64,000 nt of DNA from Gonapodya prolifera JEL478. Lineage: Eukaryota > Monoblepharomycota > Monoblepharidomycetes > Monoblepharidales > Gonapodyaceae. Positions 13,020-25,422 of the stretch are shown here, one piece after another (the stretch's first letter is position 1; every line of letters begins with the position of its first letter). Under the pieces are notes generated by a model. That model worked only from the letters and a program-made list of their open reading frames with translations. It ran no database searches and was not told where the DNA came from. The translations under genes and the position numbers were made by a program. The DNA lies in contig KQ965751.1 in assembly GCA_001574975.1 (NCBI GenBank), forward strand, positions 10,718 to 74,717, read 5' to 3'.

Positions 13020-13126
13020 CGAACTGGAGACGTTGACTCAATGTCGATCTCAGTCCATTGTTGCATGTACATATCACAGACAGCCATACACAATTTTGAA
13101 ACATCGTCAGCTTCACCGAATCCGCA

Positions 13127-16100
13127 TTAGTTATGACCCGGGCCAGAGTGTAAACCCTTGATAAAGCTCGCCTCCAACATTTGGGTGTCAGTTTCGGAAT
13201 CTGCAACGATCACCCAGAGAATGAACTCAGTAATCACGTTGCCGCTGCCCCGCATACGCGCCGTGCAACACTCACCATCACTCAAGGCATCCCTCGACGT
13301 TTTCTGGCTGGCATCCTCGTCCATCAGCTGACTCTCCCCGTCCGATCCATCGCTTGCGTCATCGAGTTCTTCATCCACGGTGCCCACGTCGCCAATCGGG
13401 AGGGCTTCAGGCTCCGCTCCCGTAAGTTCCGCAACGCTACCAACCTGGCTCTGTCCATCCGGGAACTCGGACGACGTTTCCGTCCCAGCAACGTCCCCGC
13501 TCGCGACACGCTCCATGACAACATCTGTGTCAAAGTCGGTGGCTTCCTCTATTTTCAAACCGGGGTACTGAGCGGTGAGTTGCACAGACCCTTGCTGCGC
13601 TTGTTGGTTGGCGTTACTCTCCGCCAATCCAACTGATGGCACCTGATCAGGAGTTGATGTGCCGCTGGTGTTACGGGATTGCGCTTTTGCCAGTTCAGTA
13701 CGAGCATTGAGCGCAGCGTAATAGAAGGTGGCTTCCATTTCGTCAAGAATATCCCACATGCATTCCTGTTGTCCAGCATTGAGTTAACAAACATGTGACG
13801 ATATCAACAGAATACGAGCCACAAATCACCTCAACCTCGCGTTCCAAAAACCGGTCACTCATCGGCTTCCATCCGGAATCAGACGGAGGGGGAAATCGGA
13901 AGCTCGGTCCAAAGTTCGCCGTAACAGTTCCGCCTCGAAAGAGGGACACCGCGGGATAATATCCATACGTTCCATCATCCATGAAAGGAGGAGTTGGCCA
14001 GTGCGCCTCCAATGGTTTATCGTTCTTATCAGAGGGAAGAAACGCCGCTGCTGGAATCGGCATGGGAAGGTCGGAAAAGGCGGGGGCGGGTCCCATATCT
14101 CTTCCATTCTTGAAGAAACGAATGTACGATCCAATAAGTGGAGGGAAAGAGGTGGACGTGATCTTGGAATGCCATGGCGGGGCTTTGTCCACCACAGTGG
14201 GATACTTCTGTGCCGCTTTGGGTCGAGAGTTTGAAATGTGGTAGAGAATTGGTGGACGGTTGATAGGCTGGAACTCGCCGCTCTCAAAAACCAGCGAGCC
14301 CTTGTACCGGATGACAGATCTTTGACGGGGGTGACCAACTGTGCTCATGCTTTCCCAAGGAATGTTGGCAATGCTTGGAACAAGGACTTGATTTGATGAC
14401 TCTTCACGCGAGGTGCTGGCCCGTCTAAGAGGAACAAAGCTGGAGGGCATAATGGTTCGGTTCTTCGGATCTGTTGGCCGGTAGTTGTGTTGAGGTCTTG
14501 AGAATCGTGGCAGGTTAATTAGACATCCGATCACGTCCCCTGTTTGGAAAGACTCTCCGTAGGCAGTGGTCTGCGCCTCGTGAATCTTTTCCCCTGTCGC
14601 ATCTCGGATTCCGTACGAGTACGAGTCATATCCCACTGGGGCGTTTATAGCGCCTGGTACGAACAGATAGATTCAAGTTCGCAGCATGATGGAGAAATGC
14701 ATTTGTCAACGCCCACCTTCCCTTCGAGACCATCCCACACGGACATGGGCACCATCATTCGCTTCCGGGCTCGTTTTCCCTTCCCCACCGCCCCTATCAA
14801 CCATTATCTCGAAATACCAACATCCCTCTGATATTGAGATTTCATCAACATAAGATAAGTGGTTATACACGGGTACAGTTTCGATACTGCGCTCACCTTT
14901 GACGCCATGAGTGGCTCTCACAGTCCGAAAGCCCCCCTCGTTCGTTGCTGAACGCCCTTCTTTGTTCACAGAGATCTGAGGACTCCGATCCGATGCACTC
15001 CACCAAACCCCTTCACCCCTTGCTTGAAATGCAGACAACAGTCTCACGTTGTCAGTGAAGGGCTTATTGGGCGTTGGAGTCGCGAAGTCGTATTTGTATC
15101 CCTCGGCATTGCACGGGTGATCCACGAGGCCCGGCGATGGGGGTGGAGGATAGAGCTGAACGAGGTCAGAGTAGCTAGGTATGTATACTGACTGCGATCC
15201 TGAGTCTGAGTTTTGCGAAATTGTGGTATCCTCGATACCACGCTCGAAACGTCTTTTCTTCGCCTTTTGAGTCGAAATCTCGGTTAGCAAATGTGGAGCG
15301 GGAGCAGAAGAGGAGAAGTTTGCAGAGGCTCCCTCAGATTTGATGACTCTGGTCTTGGCAGGTTTGAGAGCCTTGACTGCTCGAGAGGGTTTTGGAGCTT
15401 TTGGGGCCCTAGGCACAGATCGAGAAGATGAAGCTGCTTTTGCGCGCTGGTCTGACGGAAATGAAGGTCGAGGAGCGACAATCTGTAAGAGATACGGTTG
15501 GGGATATTCATAATCTCCATATGGAAATTCGTGAGTAAACTTGAAACCCACGTTTACAAAACCAGGCCTCAGATTCAAAAGATTACGTTCGTGAATAGTG
15601 TAAGGAGATATGGCGCTGCGACCTTCCTATCGTAGGAAGTAAACATTTCGTTAGAACAATAGGATAGATGCCCAGATCCTTTACGAGTCACCTCATTGGG
15701 AACTTTGAATGCGTCTCTTTCTTCATACAGTCTGCTGCCGACGGTTGTTTGCCATGTAGGCGTGCGGGTTCGATTCTTGCAGAGAATACCCCAATTGGAA
15801 TCAATGAAAGGCAGGATGGTGTCGTGCTTTCCAAAGGTGTAGCGCGGAGAGTCGGGAATGATTGGATTGATAGGTTCTCCGGGTGTGGCGTCCTCTTTCA
15901 TTCTTTGGAGAGATAGGTTGGCGATTGTCGTCGTCACTGAAGTGGAAACTATTAATGAAGCCTTCCTCATCTTCTCACAAAGAAGCTCTCACAAATGTTC
16001 TTCCAGCTCGCAGTCGTCCATTCATGGAGCTCGAGAGGTTCCGGAGCCTCAACTGCAGTCGACGCTCGTGCAAACTGGAAGCCACCACTTTATGGAGAAT

Positions 16101-16655
16101 CAAAAACACCTCAAGTCGATCGCAAATACCTGATATTGTGGAAGTGTTCGTTTTGGAATACATCCCTGACACAGAAAATGATAATTCAGGAGGAAGGGAA
16201 CGGTAGGCCCAAGAGGTTGTTTCAAGCATGATACGTGGAACCAATTCTTGCATCCATCGCAACAGAGCATCAATTGATCAAGAATCCTAAGTAGAGAATT
16301 CGTCATACATTTCACTTCCGAAAACGGTAATTGCGTGGCCAACGACTTGCCTGTCTTTTCCACAATAACAGTACTTTCCTTGCTGGTTTGCCGTGTGCAC
16401 GTCATTCCAGATAAGCGTTGAAGGGTCATATTCGAACGGCTCCGTCGTGGCAGGTAGCGGTCCAGCAAATGTGTTCAGGGGCAACGATCCGTCCGACTGC
16501 CCGCTGTTTGGGAGTGCCATTGCAGTTTCGTGTAAGTTTGAGCCACTTGCGCGTTCTCCGTTCTCTCCCTTTAATGATTCCGCAGTGAATCGAAGGATGT
16601 TCATGCCATGAGGCGAAAGTGCACAGGCCGTGATGGATTGAACACTTCGCAACAT
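13127..16655 (-). CDS. ASH2-like COMPASS subunit (zinc-finger/PHD-like plus SPRY)
   Basis: Nine exons close in phase: 16351-16655, 16130-16286, 15993-16074, 15692-15936, 14897-15626, 14717-14827, 13830-14653, 13276-13765 and 13127-13200. They give 1,005 residues. ASH2/Bre2 proteins are core subunits of the Set1/COMPASS histone H3K4 methyltransferase. The N-terminal zinc-binding region shows KYCYCGKDR, then MLCCDGCKNWFHVSC and FLCQGC. A winged-helix-like part (WTTASWKNI, IANLSLQRM) follows. The SPRY domain (about 480-805) has VRATHGV, CWYFEIMV, VRVGWS, APVGYDSYSYG, GDVIGCLINLP and FGPSFRFPP. After it, a helix around WDILDEME fits the Dpy30/Sdc1-binding position, then comes an acidic tail. The first intron has a GC-AG boundary. 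The start at 16655 is only 12 bp from the start of the divergent peptidase gene. In-frame ATGs at 16604 and 16520 are alternatives. Confidence 0.9.
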
Positions 16656-16667
16656 TACTTGTGCACG

Positions 16668-18184
16668 ATGCCGAGATTCTCACAAGTAGCGTTGCTGTTG
16701 GCTACGCTGCTATCATTTATCTGTGGTAGAGCCATCAGCGCTCCTTTGCGACCATTTTCTGACTCGGGGCAGCCAATCGTTTCACAGATAAGTGGAACCA
16801 CCCTCCAGGTAGCTGCGCTGTTCAAATCTGGTGCGGTTCCAAGGTACTCGGACGATGCGACACTTAGCGTACACCGCGACGGAGCGAAGTTGTCGGGCTC
16901 AATTCTTCACAGGTCCCGTCGTGGGGCAAACACATCGACGCGGTTATGGCCGCTCACAACCATCACACCACCGACAGCAGCAAACGTGTTCAACATCAGC
17001 TTTACGTGTGACTCTAACCTAGAAAGTGTGACGCGTTGTCAAGCTGCTCAAGCCGCGTTTGTGCGGGCCACTGCGAAGCTGTCGTCCGTGCTTTCTGTTA
17101 GTCAACCCATCCATCTCAACGCCACTTTCGACTCATTCTGCGGTCGAACTAGACCAAATGAAGCGTGCAACGTAACATCTGGGACGCTTGGTTACGCTGC
17201 TCCCTCAGCAATGTACTCTTTCACACAGAACGACTCATTGAGCCTTGGCGTGGACTGGAACTACATGTACCCAAGCGGCCTAGCCAAGCAATATCTCAAT
17301 GAAACTTTTATGCCGTTGGCTGATAACTTTGATGTGTCAGCCCGATTCAACAGCGACTGGAATTGGTTCCTCGATGACGAGATTATGGGACGCATACAAG
17401 CCGGCGATTATCAGCTGGAGCAGATTGTTTTCCACGAGATCATTCATGGGCTGGGGTTTATAAGTAGCTGGTATACATGGCTCGGGGATGGGGACGACGT
17501 TCTCCTGCCAGGATATGTGGTCCGCAACGCAAGTGGACTTTGTGTTGGGCTCTCCAAGCCCTATATCTTTAACAAGTTCATGGTGAGTTCAAAACCCTTG
17601 AACACGCAGTGTCTTACAATTGGAGAGTGACTGGTTGCACCATAAATAACGTCCCTGAACCATTGATTAAACAGGCTGACAATGTCAACAACATTTGGTT
17701 CAAAGACCACGCCGAAGTCCTCCGCGCCGGTACTGAGTCTGTCACTCCCACTGACAACTATACCCTCTGGCTTGAACGATTTCGTCGCACTCCAGCATTC
17801 TCCCGCGCTCGCACGCTCCTCCGCGTCTCCCAGTCTCACATGGGCGTAACGTTTTGGTTTCGCTCCCCTGCCAAGCCGAACAGTTCAGCCACCTCTATCT
17901 TATGGGACTACGCATTTTTGTACAGTCCAGATGGATTTGCCCCCGGTTCCTCGCTGTCCCATGTGGACAACAAGATGTACGACGCAACAGAAGATTGGAT
18001 CATGCGACCCTCAGGGTCTCCTGGAGTTAAACTCGCTGACTATAGACCTCAAGCGAGAAGGTACGGACCTGTCGGATGGCGCATTCTCGCTATGCTCAGA
18101 GCGTTGGGATGGCGGACGGTGCTGGATCAACCTGGTTGGGGGGACTACGGCAGGGGTATCGGCGGTGTCGTTGGTGCTGCGTAG
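16668..18184 (+). CDS. Secreted zinc metallopeptidase with HExxHGLGF motif
   Basis: Two exons (16668-17582 and 17675-18184) join in phase to give 474 residues. I chose the ATG at 16668 because it begins a clear signal peptide (MPRFSQVALLLATLLSFICG). An in-frame upstream extension would bury it. The zinc site is HEIIHGLGF near residue 255, in the second half of exon 1. This HExxHxxG form is that of metzincin-like zincins. Downstream SHVDNKMYD and DWIMRP could supply a third zinc ligand and the Met-turn. Two Cys pairs in the first half (CDS…RCQ and FCGR…EACN) suggest disulfides. It should cleave proteins outside the cell. I cannot assign a MEROPS family with confidence. Leishmanolysin- and gametolysin-like groups were considered, but the spacing of the third ligand differs. 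Confidence 0.78.
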
Positions 18185-19040
18185 AGGGCACAACACTTTA
18201 CCATGTCCTGTTTCTGGGGTATTAGAGGTTATTTTTGGGGCTTCTTACTATCCATAACGGTCACACCACTTGTGCGATTATTTTCGTTGTTACATCAGGG
18301 TACTCTGCATTTGTAATGTATATTGAAACACTTGTAACTTTTTTTCTTCCAAACATGAGATGAACAACACTCCTGTACTAAGCAAAACGGCCCACCATAC
18401 TTGGACATATGTCCAATCACAGAAACGACCGAGCCGCATTAATGTCGGACCCGCCTGCATAGACATTGTTGCAGACAGGCACAAAACCGAAGCGCCGTGA
18501 TCAATGTTCCCAAACATAAGTCCATACTGACATCGTAACCACCGTCGAGGTGCACCGAAAGAATGAAGGTAAGTTGTTGAGAATTTGGGTCCGGTCCGCT
18601 ACATGCGCTCGCCCAGGGTCCCAATGCAACGAGTGGGGAAAAAACACCGGAGGAAACAAACTTGGCTGATACAACATTGCGTGGAGAGAGCCAAAAGGGA
18701 TAATGATGCCAGGGTGGAGAGAAAGAAAACAGAAACAACGTTCGTGATGAAACCTCGAAAATAAAAAATGGGGAGTATTGACAATGGCTCAGAGTCAAAC
18801 GAAACCACAACTGTGTAAACAAGAAAAAAACGACGTATGGTGGTGGTAGAAATAACAACGAGGGGGGAAACAGCATAAAACTTGATGGTGAAGGAATTGG
18901 AACAAATGCCCACATTTTCTGTCCGAATATGAGCCAGAAGCCAGAGAAAACTTTACGCCACGAGTCCCTTGGTGAGTCAACTACCAGTGTCCAATCTCCT
19001 GCACGGCTTGACGGTCCTGAGTAGGAGTTACGGCATCATT
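18185..19040. other. Convergent intergenic region, no gene seen
   Basis: This lies between the stop codons of the peptidase (+) and the CBM21 protein (-) and should hold both 3' ends. Open frames in it are low-complexity Phe/Leu-rich translations with no domain. Confidence 0.45.
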
Positions 19041-21624
19041 CTATGCTCCCTCACCCCCTGGCAGCGTTCCGTCCGCTCGCTCGCCCTGGAGCACAGGTCC
19101 ATAACACTTCTCCCATTCCAACTCCTTCCTCCTCACGCGGTCTGTCTTTCTCGCTTCCTTTCTCTTCCTTCCCACTACATCTTCGCCCGCACCGGAGACT
19201 GATGCTGCCACAACGTTCTGCCTTGCACGCCTCCGTAACACAACTTCGAAGTTGCGCCCGCGATTGTTGTCCCACCACTCTCCCGCGCCGGGACTCTCAT
19301 AACGCACTGCGAAGAACATTCGACCCCCTGCTGTGCCGCGAAGTGGGTCTTCCAGCGCATTGGTGGAGGTAGCCGAATCCTGGTTCGTAGCGTGGGGATT
19401 CCGACGGAAGAGCTCGGGATCAACGTCTATCTCGGCAACGAAGCGGTCCCAGGTGTCATCGGTTGGGCAGACCTGGGAGAATGGAGTGAAGGATCGATTG
19501 AGTATTTATTCAATTCACACCTCATTCCGGGCAACTCACCTTCCCAAAAAAGCCTGCCTCACACTCTGTCCACGTCCTCCATCCATCGAACGAATACCTC
19601 ACAACCACTCTCTTGCTAAACGCCACGTTGCGCACAACCACAGTCACCCCAACAGTCGTCCTCGCCTTCAAGCGAATGTCTTCCACCCGAATGACCTCTT
19701 CGAACCCCCACGGAAGCATGCCCACGCCCGGCATGCCCGGTCGAGAGCCGGCTTGGCGAGGGTATGGGTAAGGGTACGCCGCTGAAGAGGACGGTGCCCA
19801 TCCGAGGACGACAACACCGTGGACGTAGCGGCGCTCGTCGGCCTCGAGGTCCAGACGGCGCTGACGAATGGTGGCAAAGTGGTCGTCGCCAGGATCAGGG
19901 TACGCTAGACAGCAGGTCATTGACGGGGCGGAGGTTGTGTTGGATGGCCCGACCGAGCTCGACGGAACAGGGTTCGAGGAAGAGGGGAGTAGAAGGGCTG
20001 GCGGCACGGACGATTCAAAGGCGACTACAACCGAAAGTTCTTGTTGGTGGAAGGAGACGGATTTCGGAGGACGACCCGGGGCAGAGTTACGGCGTGGCAA
20101 CGGAGGTGGGATTGGGGAAGTTGAAATCTGAGGCGCAAAGGCAACAGCAGGAGCTTCGCTGAACGAGGGCGTGCGAGATCGGGTTGCGGGGGAAGCAGAA
20201 GCGAGAGGAGCCGGAACTTGAATAAGGGCATGCGAAATATCTCGAGGGGTGGGAACGGTTGATGTGGATGGAATGGGCGGTTTCGAGGAGGTCTCAGAAG
20301 GGAGAAGGAAACGTCCCGTGAGGCTGAAAACGCCAGTTTGGGAGGATGGAGAAGACGGGCTGCGGGTGGGTGACTTCATTGGGAGACAATTTTTTGGGAA
20401 GACAAATCAGAGCAAGGAGGGTCGCGATCAAGTCCAAAGGGAGGAGATAGGACAACGCGTTGAATTAATAAGAAACTGGGCCAAGTTCGATGCATTGGAG
20501 CTTACCTTAACCCCGAGTTCCCATGGACGTGCAATGCCTCCCACCTCAGGCGACTTCTTGGCCTCCGCATCGTTAGCGCCGGAGTCAGTAGGGATTGTAG
20601 CTTTGTCCAAAGCATCTTTTGTGGTTGGAGCTTCGGCATGTTGAGTGGAAAGCTGGTCTGCATTCAGAGACTGCATGCTCCCAGGTGACGAGTCGCTCGC
20701 TTCCTGGACTGAAGGACCAGGTGACGACGATCTCGAGCTAAGGCGAGTTTGGAGGGGCGAGGAGCCGGTGCTGGAGTCAGGCGCATCCAGGGTTGGGGCA
20801 TAGTGCTCTGATGCAACATTATCTTCCTCCTTGCACGTTTCCAGTCCCCTCCGCCCGCCTTCGCTCTCCACTTCCACCTGCAATTCTATCGTCGCCGTGT
20901 CCGGCGAATAAGGCGAGCTCGTCGTGGGGCTGGCTGCATCTTGGTCCGCCTCGCTCGAGTAGGTCGAGAGGTGATCCGACGAGCACACGGACGACGTCTC
21001 GGACTCCTCGCTCGGAGCCGGCGAGGGAGACCGTCGGTGTCTCGTGTTGTACCGATGGTATCCCGACTGCCGCAGCAATCCCGACTGGGTCATGCCTACT
21101 GCAACCATTTCGAAGAGGTGTGCAGTTGGGGAGCTTTGCCCGCCGGCTGCGGCTGCGGCTGCAGCTGCAGCGACGGTTTCTGCATGTGCGCGTGCAAGGT
21201 CGGGGTCGATGTCGACGGACCGTCGGCGTAACCGAGGGCGGAAGGAGGTGGTGGGACTGGTGGGTTTTGAGGACAGGGAGTGCGACGAGGGTTGGTTGGA
21301 TAGCTTCCTCCTCGCAATTCGCTTCTTCTGATCTTTGTCCCTCTGTTTGTGCGACTGCTGCTTCTGGTGAGAATCCTGGGCGGGGACATTGAGATGGAGT
21401 GGGTTGAACTGGGCATACACGTCGCGAGCAGGAAGCGACGCCAGGTCAGGCATCGAGTAGCAACGCCTGGTTTGTTGCAGATTGTTGGAAACGTCCAAGC
21501 TGTCCTCTGTGAACGCGCAGTTGGTGCCGGTGGGCCCACCCACCGGAACGGATTTGAACGACGGTGCGCCAATCCGCACAAGGGTCTCGGAAGGCGCCTC
21601 CATGGTCACCACAGGTTCACGCAT
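19041..21624 (-). CDS. Glycogen-targeting PP1 regulatory subunit (CBM21 domain, GAC1-like)
   Basis: Three exons (20506-21624, 19540-20373, 19041-19472) join in phase to give 794 residues. Proteins of this type bring protein phosphatase 1 to glycogen and so favour dephosphorylation of glycogen synthase. The CBM21 glycogen-binding domain (about 598-728) shows IRVEDIRLKA, VRNVAFSKRVVVRYS, DGWRTW and, in the last exon, FFAVRYESPGAGEWWDNN. A PP1-docking motif of the RVxF class, KSVSF, lies at about 477-481. The N-terminal 450 residues are Ser/Pro-rich and probably disordered, with a basic KKRIARRKLS patch and a nine-alanine run. The order of docking motif then CBM21 is that of the GAC1/PPP1R3 family, so the assignment is firm. 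Which PP1 substrates it directs cannot be seen. Confidence 0.9.
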
Positions 21625-22485
21625 CGTTGTCGTCGTTGCGCTCCGACTCTCCGGTATTGCTTATTGTGTGAGGGTCTTACCACCGTAAGGTTAGCTCAGC
21701 TACGCTATCGCCGTCCATCACCGGCGAGGATATCGTCACCTGTTCTGTCCTTAGACTCCTGTTGCTCCGGTGTGTCTTATCAGACAATCATCTCCCCCGC
21801 GTTGGGAATGGGTGAGGGCCGGTTCCGCCAGCCACCTCACCTGATCACCCAAAGAAACTTGAAGGAGAAAAAAGAGACAATCTCTTCCACACATGTACTC
21901 TCTCATATCGGTAGCTATTCCAGCTCTGAATTTTCTTCCCATCATAAAACTAGAAATACGCAAGATTCCATTTCACGGGACACCGTCCACGAAACGGACT
22001 CATCGCCTCACTATTTTCGTTTCCGGTGTACAGGTTTTCTCTGCTCTTCCATTATTGTCTCGCGATGTCAAGTCACCATGGAACCGATTTCTCCGAGTGC
22101 CTCTCTGAATGGCATCTCCCGCGGAGACGAAAGAAACATTTGCTCCGTTGGGTTCCCACCGACTTTCTTCATTCTCTTCCAACCGGAACAGATACAAACA
22201 TCATCACTCTCGGCATTCCGAGCTCGTCCCCTGGCTTTCATTTCACCATAAGAAAATCCAGAGCACCTTTCACGCCCTTACGTACCTGAGCGGAGCGGAA
22301 AGAGTGCTGAAGTAAGACTTGTAGTCCGACCATCTTCTTACCAGTGCAAGGCACAACGGACATATGATCATGAGTACCGTTGTGAAGCTACGAAGCTGAT
22401 GTGCCAACAGCTAGCAGATTCGTTTTCAGATTTGTAAATTCTATCTAATTTGTATGGGTTTGAAATCAAGTACCAGCGCAGATTT
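21625..22485. other. Intergenic region, no gene seen
   Basis: This lies upstream of the CBM21 gene and downstream of the MAPEG gene, both on the minus strand. Open frames on both strands lack domains and do not connect by splicing. It should include the CBM21 promoter. Confidence 0.4.
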
Positions 22486-23465
22486 TCAGTTGAATCTGAA
22501 GAGTCGGTTGAGCTTCGCGAAACTGTCCGGAAGAAGCGAGTAACCCATCAGGCAGATGCAACAAGTCTGTTGGCAACAAACAAAGATCTTAGTAATTGAA
22601 AGACGCCAAAGTGTAACGAAAGGCTATTTAATCCACGACACTCACGTTGGCAAGGACATGAAGCACAGAGCGTACCGTTGATGCATTGAGTACGTAAGCA
22701 ACAGAGTGACTCACGCGAGCAAAAAGATATGTCGCCATGAAAAAGGACTGGATGCGAGATGAGAGCTGCAAAGATGAGCGCCCTTGTGAACACCGGAATC
22801 TTCGTCTGCAGAAGTCAACTCACCCCACACTCCCTTGCGACCAAAACGTACGGAAACGACTCTGTGCAGTTCTCGTGTGCCGCGTTGATCCTCGCTGCCA
22901 GGCGAATTACGTCCCACTTTCTTGTAAAAATAACGGAGACTCCTTCCATCGATGAGTCGTAGTCTTGCCGGTTAGCTGCGAGGTGATGCAGCGAGGCCAT
23001 TTGACTTCTTGGAAGAACGTTATTGTATCCGTTGGGAAGTGCAGCGGCTCAGGAAACATTCGCGAAATAGGGGGTGACCGCTTTTCAGGTTTTGATATGA
23101 GGTACGGATGAGCAAATGGACAAGACAGGGCACAGGCGGACACCGCCTCACAGAAGACATAAACTGCATACACAGAGAGACAAACAAGTGGAGCGGGGTC
23201 TGAATCGGTTTATGGTTTATTGGTCGTTAAATGAGCGGTGTTCGAGCGCCGCCTCTTTCGGACCCACCTCCAGCAAAGCCCAACCGATCCCACACGAGGA
23301 AGATCAGGGCAATCAAAGGAAATGCGAGGGCGTAACTAGAATGGAAATCTGGGTTAGCGGCTGTAAAAATTACACGACTGATCAGATCCCTTACAGCAAC
23401 GGAACGACCACCTCCGGCGCCAAGAGAGCCATGCGCGAGCTGTTTTCATCGTATGGTTTTATCAT
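22486..23465 (-). CDS. MAPEG family membrane protein (microsomal glutathione transferase-like)
   Basis: Five short exons join in phase: 23395-23465, 23268-23335, 22824-23047, 22646-22765 and 22486-22566. They give 187 residues. MAPEG proteins are small four-helix membrane proteins that conjugate glutathione to lipophilic or peroxidised substrates. The first membrane helix is PLLYALAFPLIALIFLVW. The family signature appears as RINAAHENCTESFPYVL, matching the conserved R-x2-AAH-x-N-x2-E-x-FP pattern. Later helices are RIQSFFMATYLFARVSHSVAY and TCCICLMGYSLL. Exon 3 uses an acceptor after CCTGAG, which is weak but restores frame and hydrophobic pattern. If that junction is wrong, the first two exons would instead read as a 59-residue single-pass protein ending at 23227. 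I prefer the joined model because the full MAPEG layout appears. Confidence 0.7.
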
Positions 23466-24053
23466 TTGAATGTACGTTGAGGTTATAGGAGAACTGTTTT
23501 TCTGATTGCGGTAGGATAAAGAATTGTAATATATTATTTGGCCATTAAAAGGGACCTTGCGCAATAATTTTCAATCGCACATTTTCATTCGGCTACTTAA
23601 TGCCAAGGATATTTTGTAGTGAAAATGCATGAGTGAAAATCACACTAGAAACCCCCTTGAATGAAAATTACTTCTTTGCTGCCCCCTCGCTACTAGACCA
23701 ACGTCCGTCAATGGACGACATCACAGACATCATGTGAGTTCCTGGCTGCAGCCTGTGACGGTACTGTCACTGATAAGTATGAACGAAAAGTAGAAGTGGG
23801 TAGAGTGTGATGTATTGTCGTGTTAGACTGTGTATGCTACCCAAGTACGGCTTATATATTGTGCGACGCCGAGGCAGCGTCCTGCCTCAGGGAACGCTCA
23901 CGCCCATGGCGTAATGACCCTGTCGGACTGCCAGCGTTGGCGCAGGCGGCCCGCTGCAGCAACCCTGTCCCTTGCAGTGGTGTCAATGCCGCAACAAGCC
24001 ACGCGCCTCAAAAGCCCAGAATCACCCCATGGCGGTGACATGAGTTTGACTGC
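23466..24053. other. Gene-free stretch before the Harbinger element
   Basis: AT-rich in its first half, with no coding signal. The left end of the transposon described next may lie here. I could not match it to an inverted copy on the right side. Confidence 0.3.
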
Positions 24054-25236
24054 TTGTCGTCGCCTTTCCCCTTCATCCCCAGGTCCACCCCCATCCAATA
24101 CCCCGCTGATTCCAACAACGAGACATCCAATTTGGGTGCTGCGCCTCTCAGATGCGCGCCCCCGCCCCGAATCAACTCCCAATGCAGCATGGGGCACGGA
24201 CAACCCAAGAAGGCAAAGTGTGGCCCCGGACGGCCTCACCTTACTGCAGAAGAGAAGCGACAAAGGAAGGACTATAGGAATCAACTGAATGGTGGACTCA
24301 TAGCTCCAATCGGACTGCAGAAACCCCAAGTAAGTGGCCACAAACTTTACTGCCTTTCCCCCCCTTGATATGCTGTCCCCGCAGCCATCTTGCCCCCTAA
24401 TGCAGCTTGACCAACAATACGTGGCAATTGGTGACGAGCCAGGCACTGGTGGACCAAGGAAGGCACCATTCCGATGGCCAATGGCAACGGTCCTCCACCT
24501 TCTCCAACTTGCTATCAAAATGGAGCCTTTTCAATGCATCCCAGGACAAACACTGGCGGAGAACTATGCAGAGCTTGTGGACGCGCTCGTGAACCTCAAC
24601 CCCCTCGCCCACGCAGGTGCCAATGCCACCAACATCACCTGAAAACTGGAACAAGTGCTGGATGCGTATTGCAAGAAGAACATCAATGCTCTCAAGAAAT
24701 CTGGAGACAATGAGGAGTACACTCAATTGGACAAGTTGGCAAAGAAATACTGGGTGGTGGTGAGTTTGCAAATTTTGTGCACAAATCAAATTAGTTCTAA
24801 CCCCCCAATGGTGCCCTGCCCACGATTGCACACGCAACCCCCTACCAAGTATATGGGATACACAGTGGAGCAAGATGCAAGGCGGAATGAAGTCACAAGG
24901 AAAAAAAACATGGAAATGCAGATACATGCAGGTGAGTCCCGTTTACTGAAGCAATGCACAGGGGATTCCAGCCTTCGCAACTGTTTTAGCACTAATGGTA
25001 TCTCCTCTATGCCAGCAACCTGTGGAAACGCTCTGCAGCGCCTATCCGACAAGATAGGCGTTTGGACAAGGACAGGGAGTGGCGACAGTGAGGAGTCGTC
25101 ACAGCTGGAGAGAACACCACTGGCCAAAAAGCAACAAGTGGTTGCAAAGGATGCATGCGACATGCTCAGGGACATCAAGGACCTCATGGACAAGGAAAAT
25201 GAGAGGCCAGATCCCGTCATCAACACTCTTGCCTGA
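24054..25236 (+). pseudogene. PIF/Harbinger accessory Myb/SANT-like protein, broken
   Basis: An N-terminal exon (24054-24330) joins across a GTAAGT…CCCGCAG intron to a second segment starting at 24385. The second segment contains a Myb/SANT-like stretch (APFRWPMATVLHLLQLAIKM, then NYAELVDALVNLNP) that continues after a TGA at 24640 with KLEQVLDAYCKKNINALKK. PIF/Harbinger elements often carry a second gene with such a DNA-binding domain that helps the transposase find the element ends. The TGA probably replaces Trp or Arg, so this copy is inactive. A later segment (24930-25236) is Ser/Lys-rich and of unclear origin. The convergent transposase remnant next door supports the assignment. Confidence 0.55.
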
Positions 25237-25422
25237 ATGATTGGACAAACAGACTCAGGACCAGGCACTTTGATGAGAGGAGTTTGAGTTGCAGAGGGCG
25301 CAGTTGGAAGAACAGAGGAAGGAGCAGGAACAAAGGGGGGAGACCAACTGAGCGATGCGGGATTTGCTCGTTTGCCTCATCCAGCCCCTCCAACCAGCAA
25401 AGAGCAGTAATAATATTATCAA

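Noticed and set aside
15764-15778. A match to a tRNA B box (GGTTCGATTC)
   Set aside because: It lies within an ASH2 coding exon, has no A box at the right distance, and no cloverleaf can be drawn around it.
18439-18980. Phe/Leu-rich minus-strand frames resembling membrane proteins
   Set aside because: Low-complexity translations in an intergenic tail, overlapping each other in two frames with no splice or start support.
22548-22793. A minus-strand frame starting MFTRALIFAALI with a Cys-rich continuation, like a small secreted protein
   Set aside because: It overlaps an intron and a different-frame exon of the MAPEG gene, whose spliced model explains the region better.
23227-23465. A 59-residue single-pass membrane protein in two exons
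   Set aside because: The same exons join in phase to the MAPEG signature exons, so they are better read as the first membrane helix of that protein.
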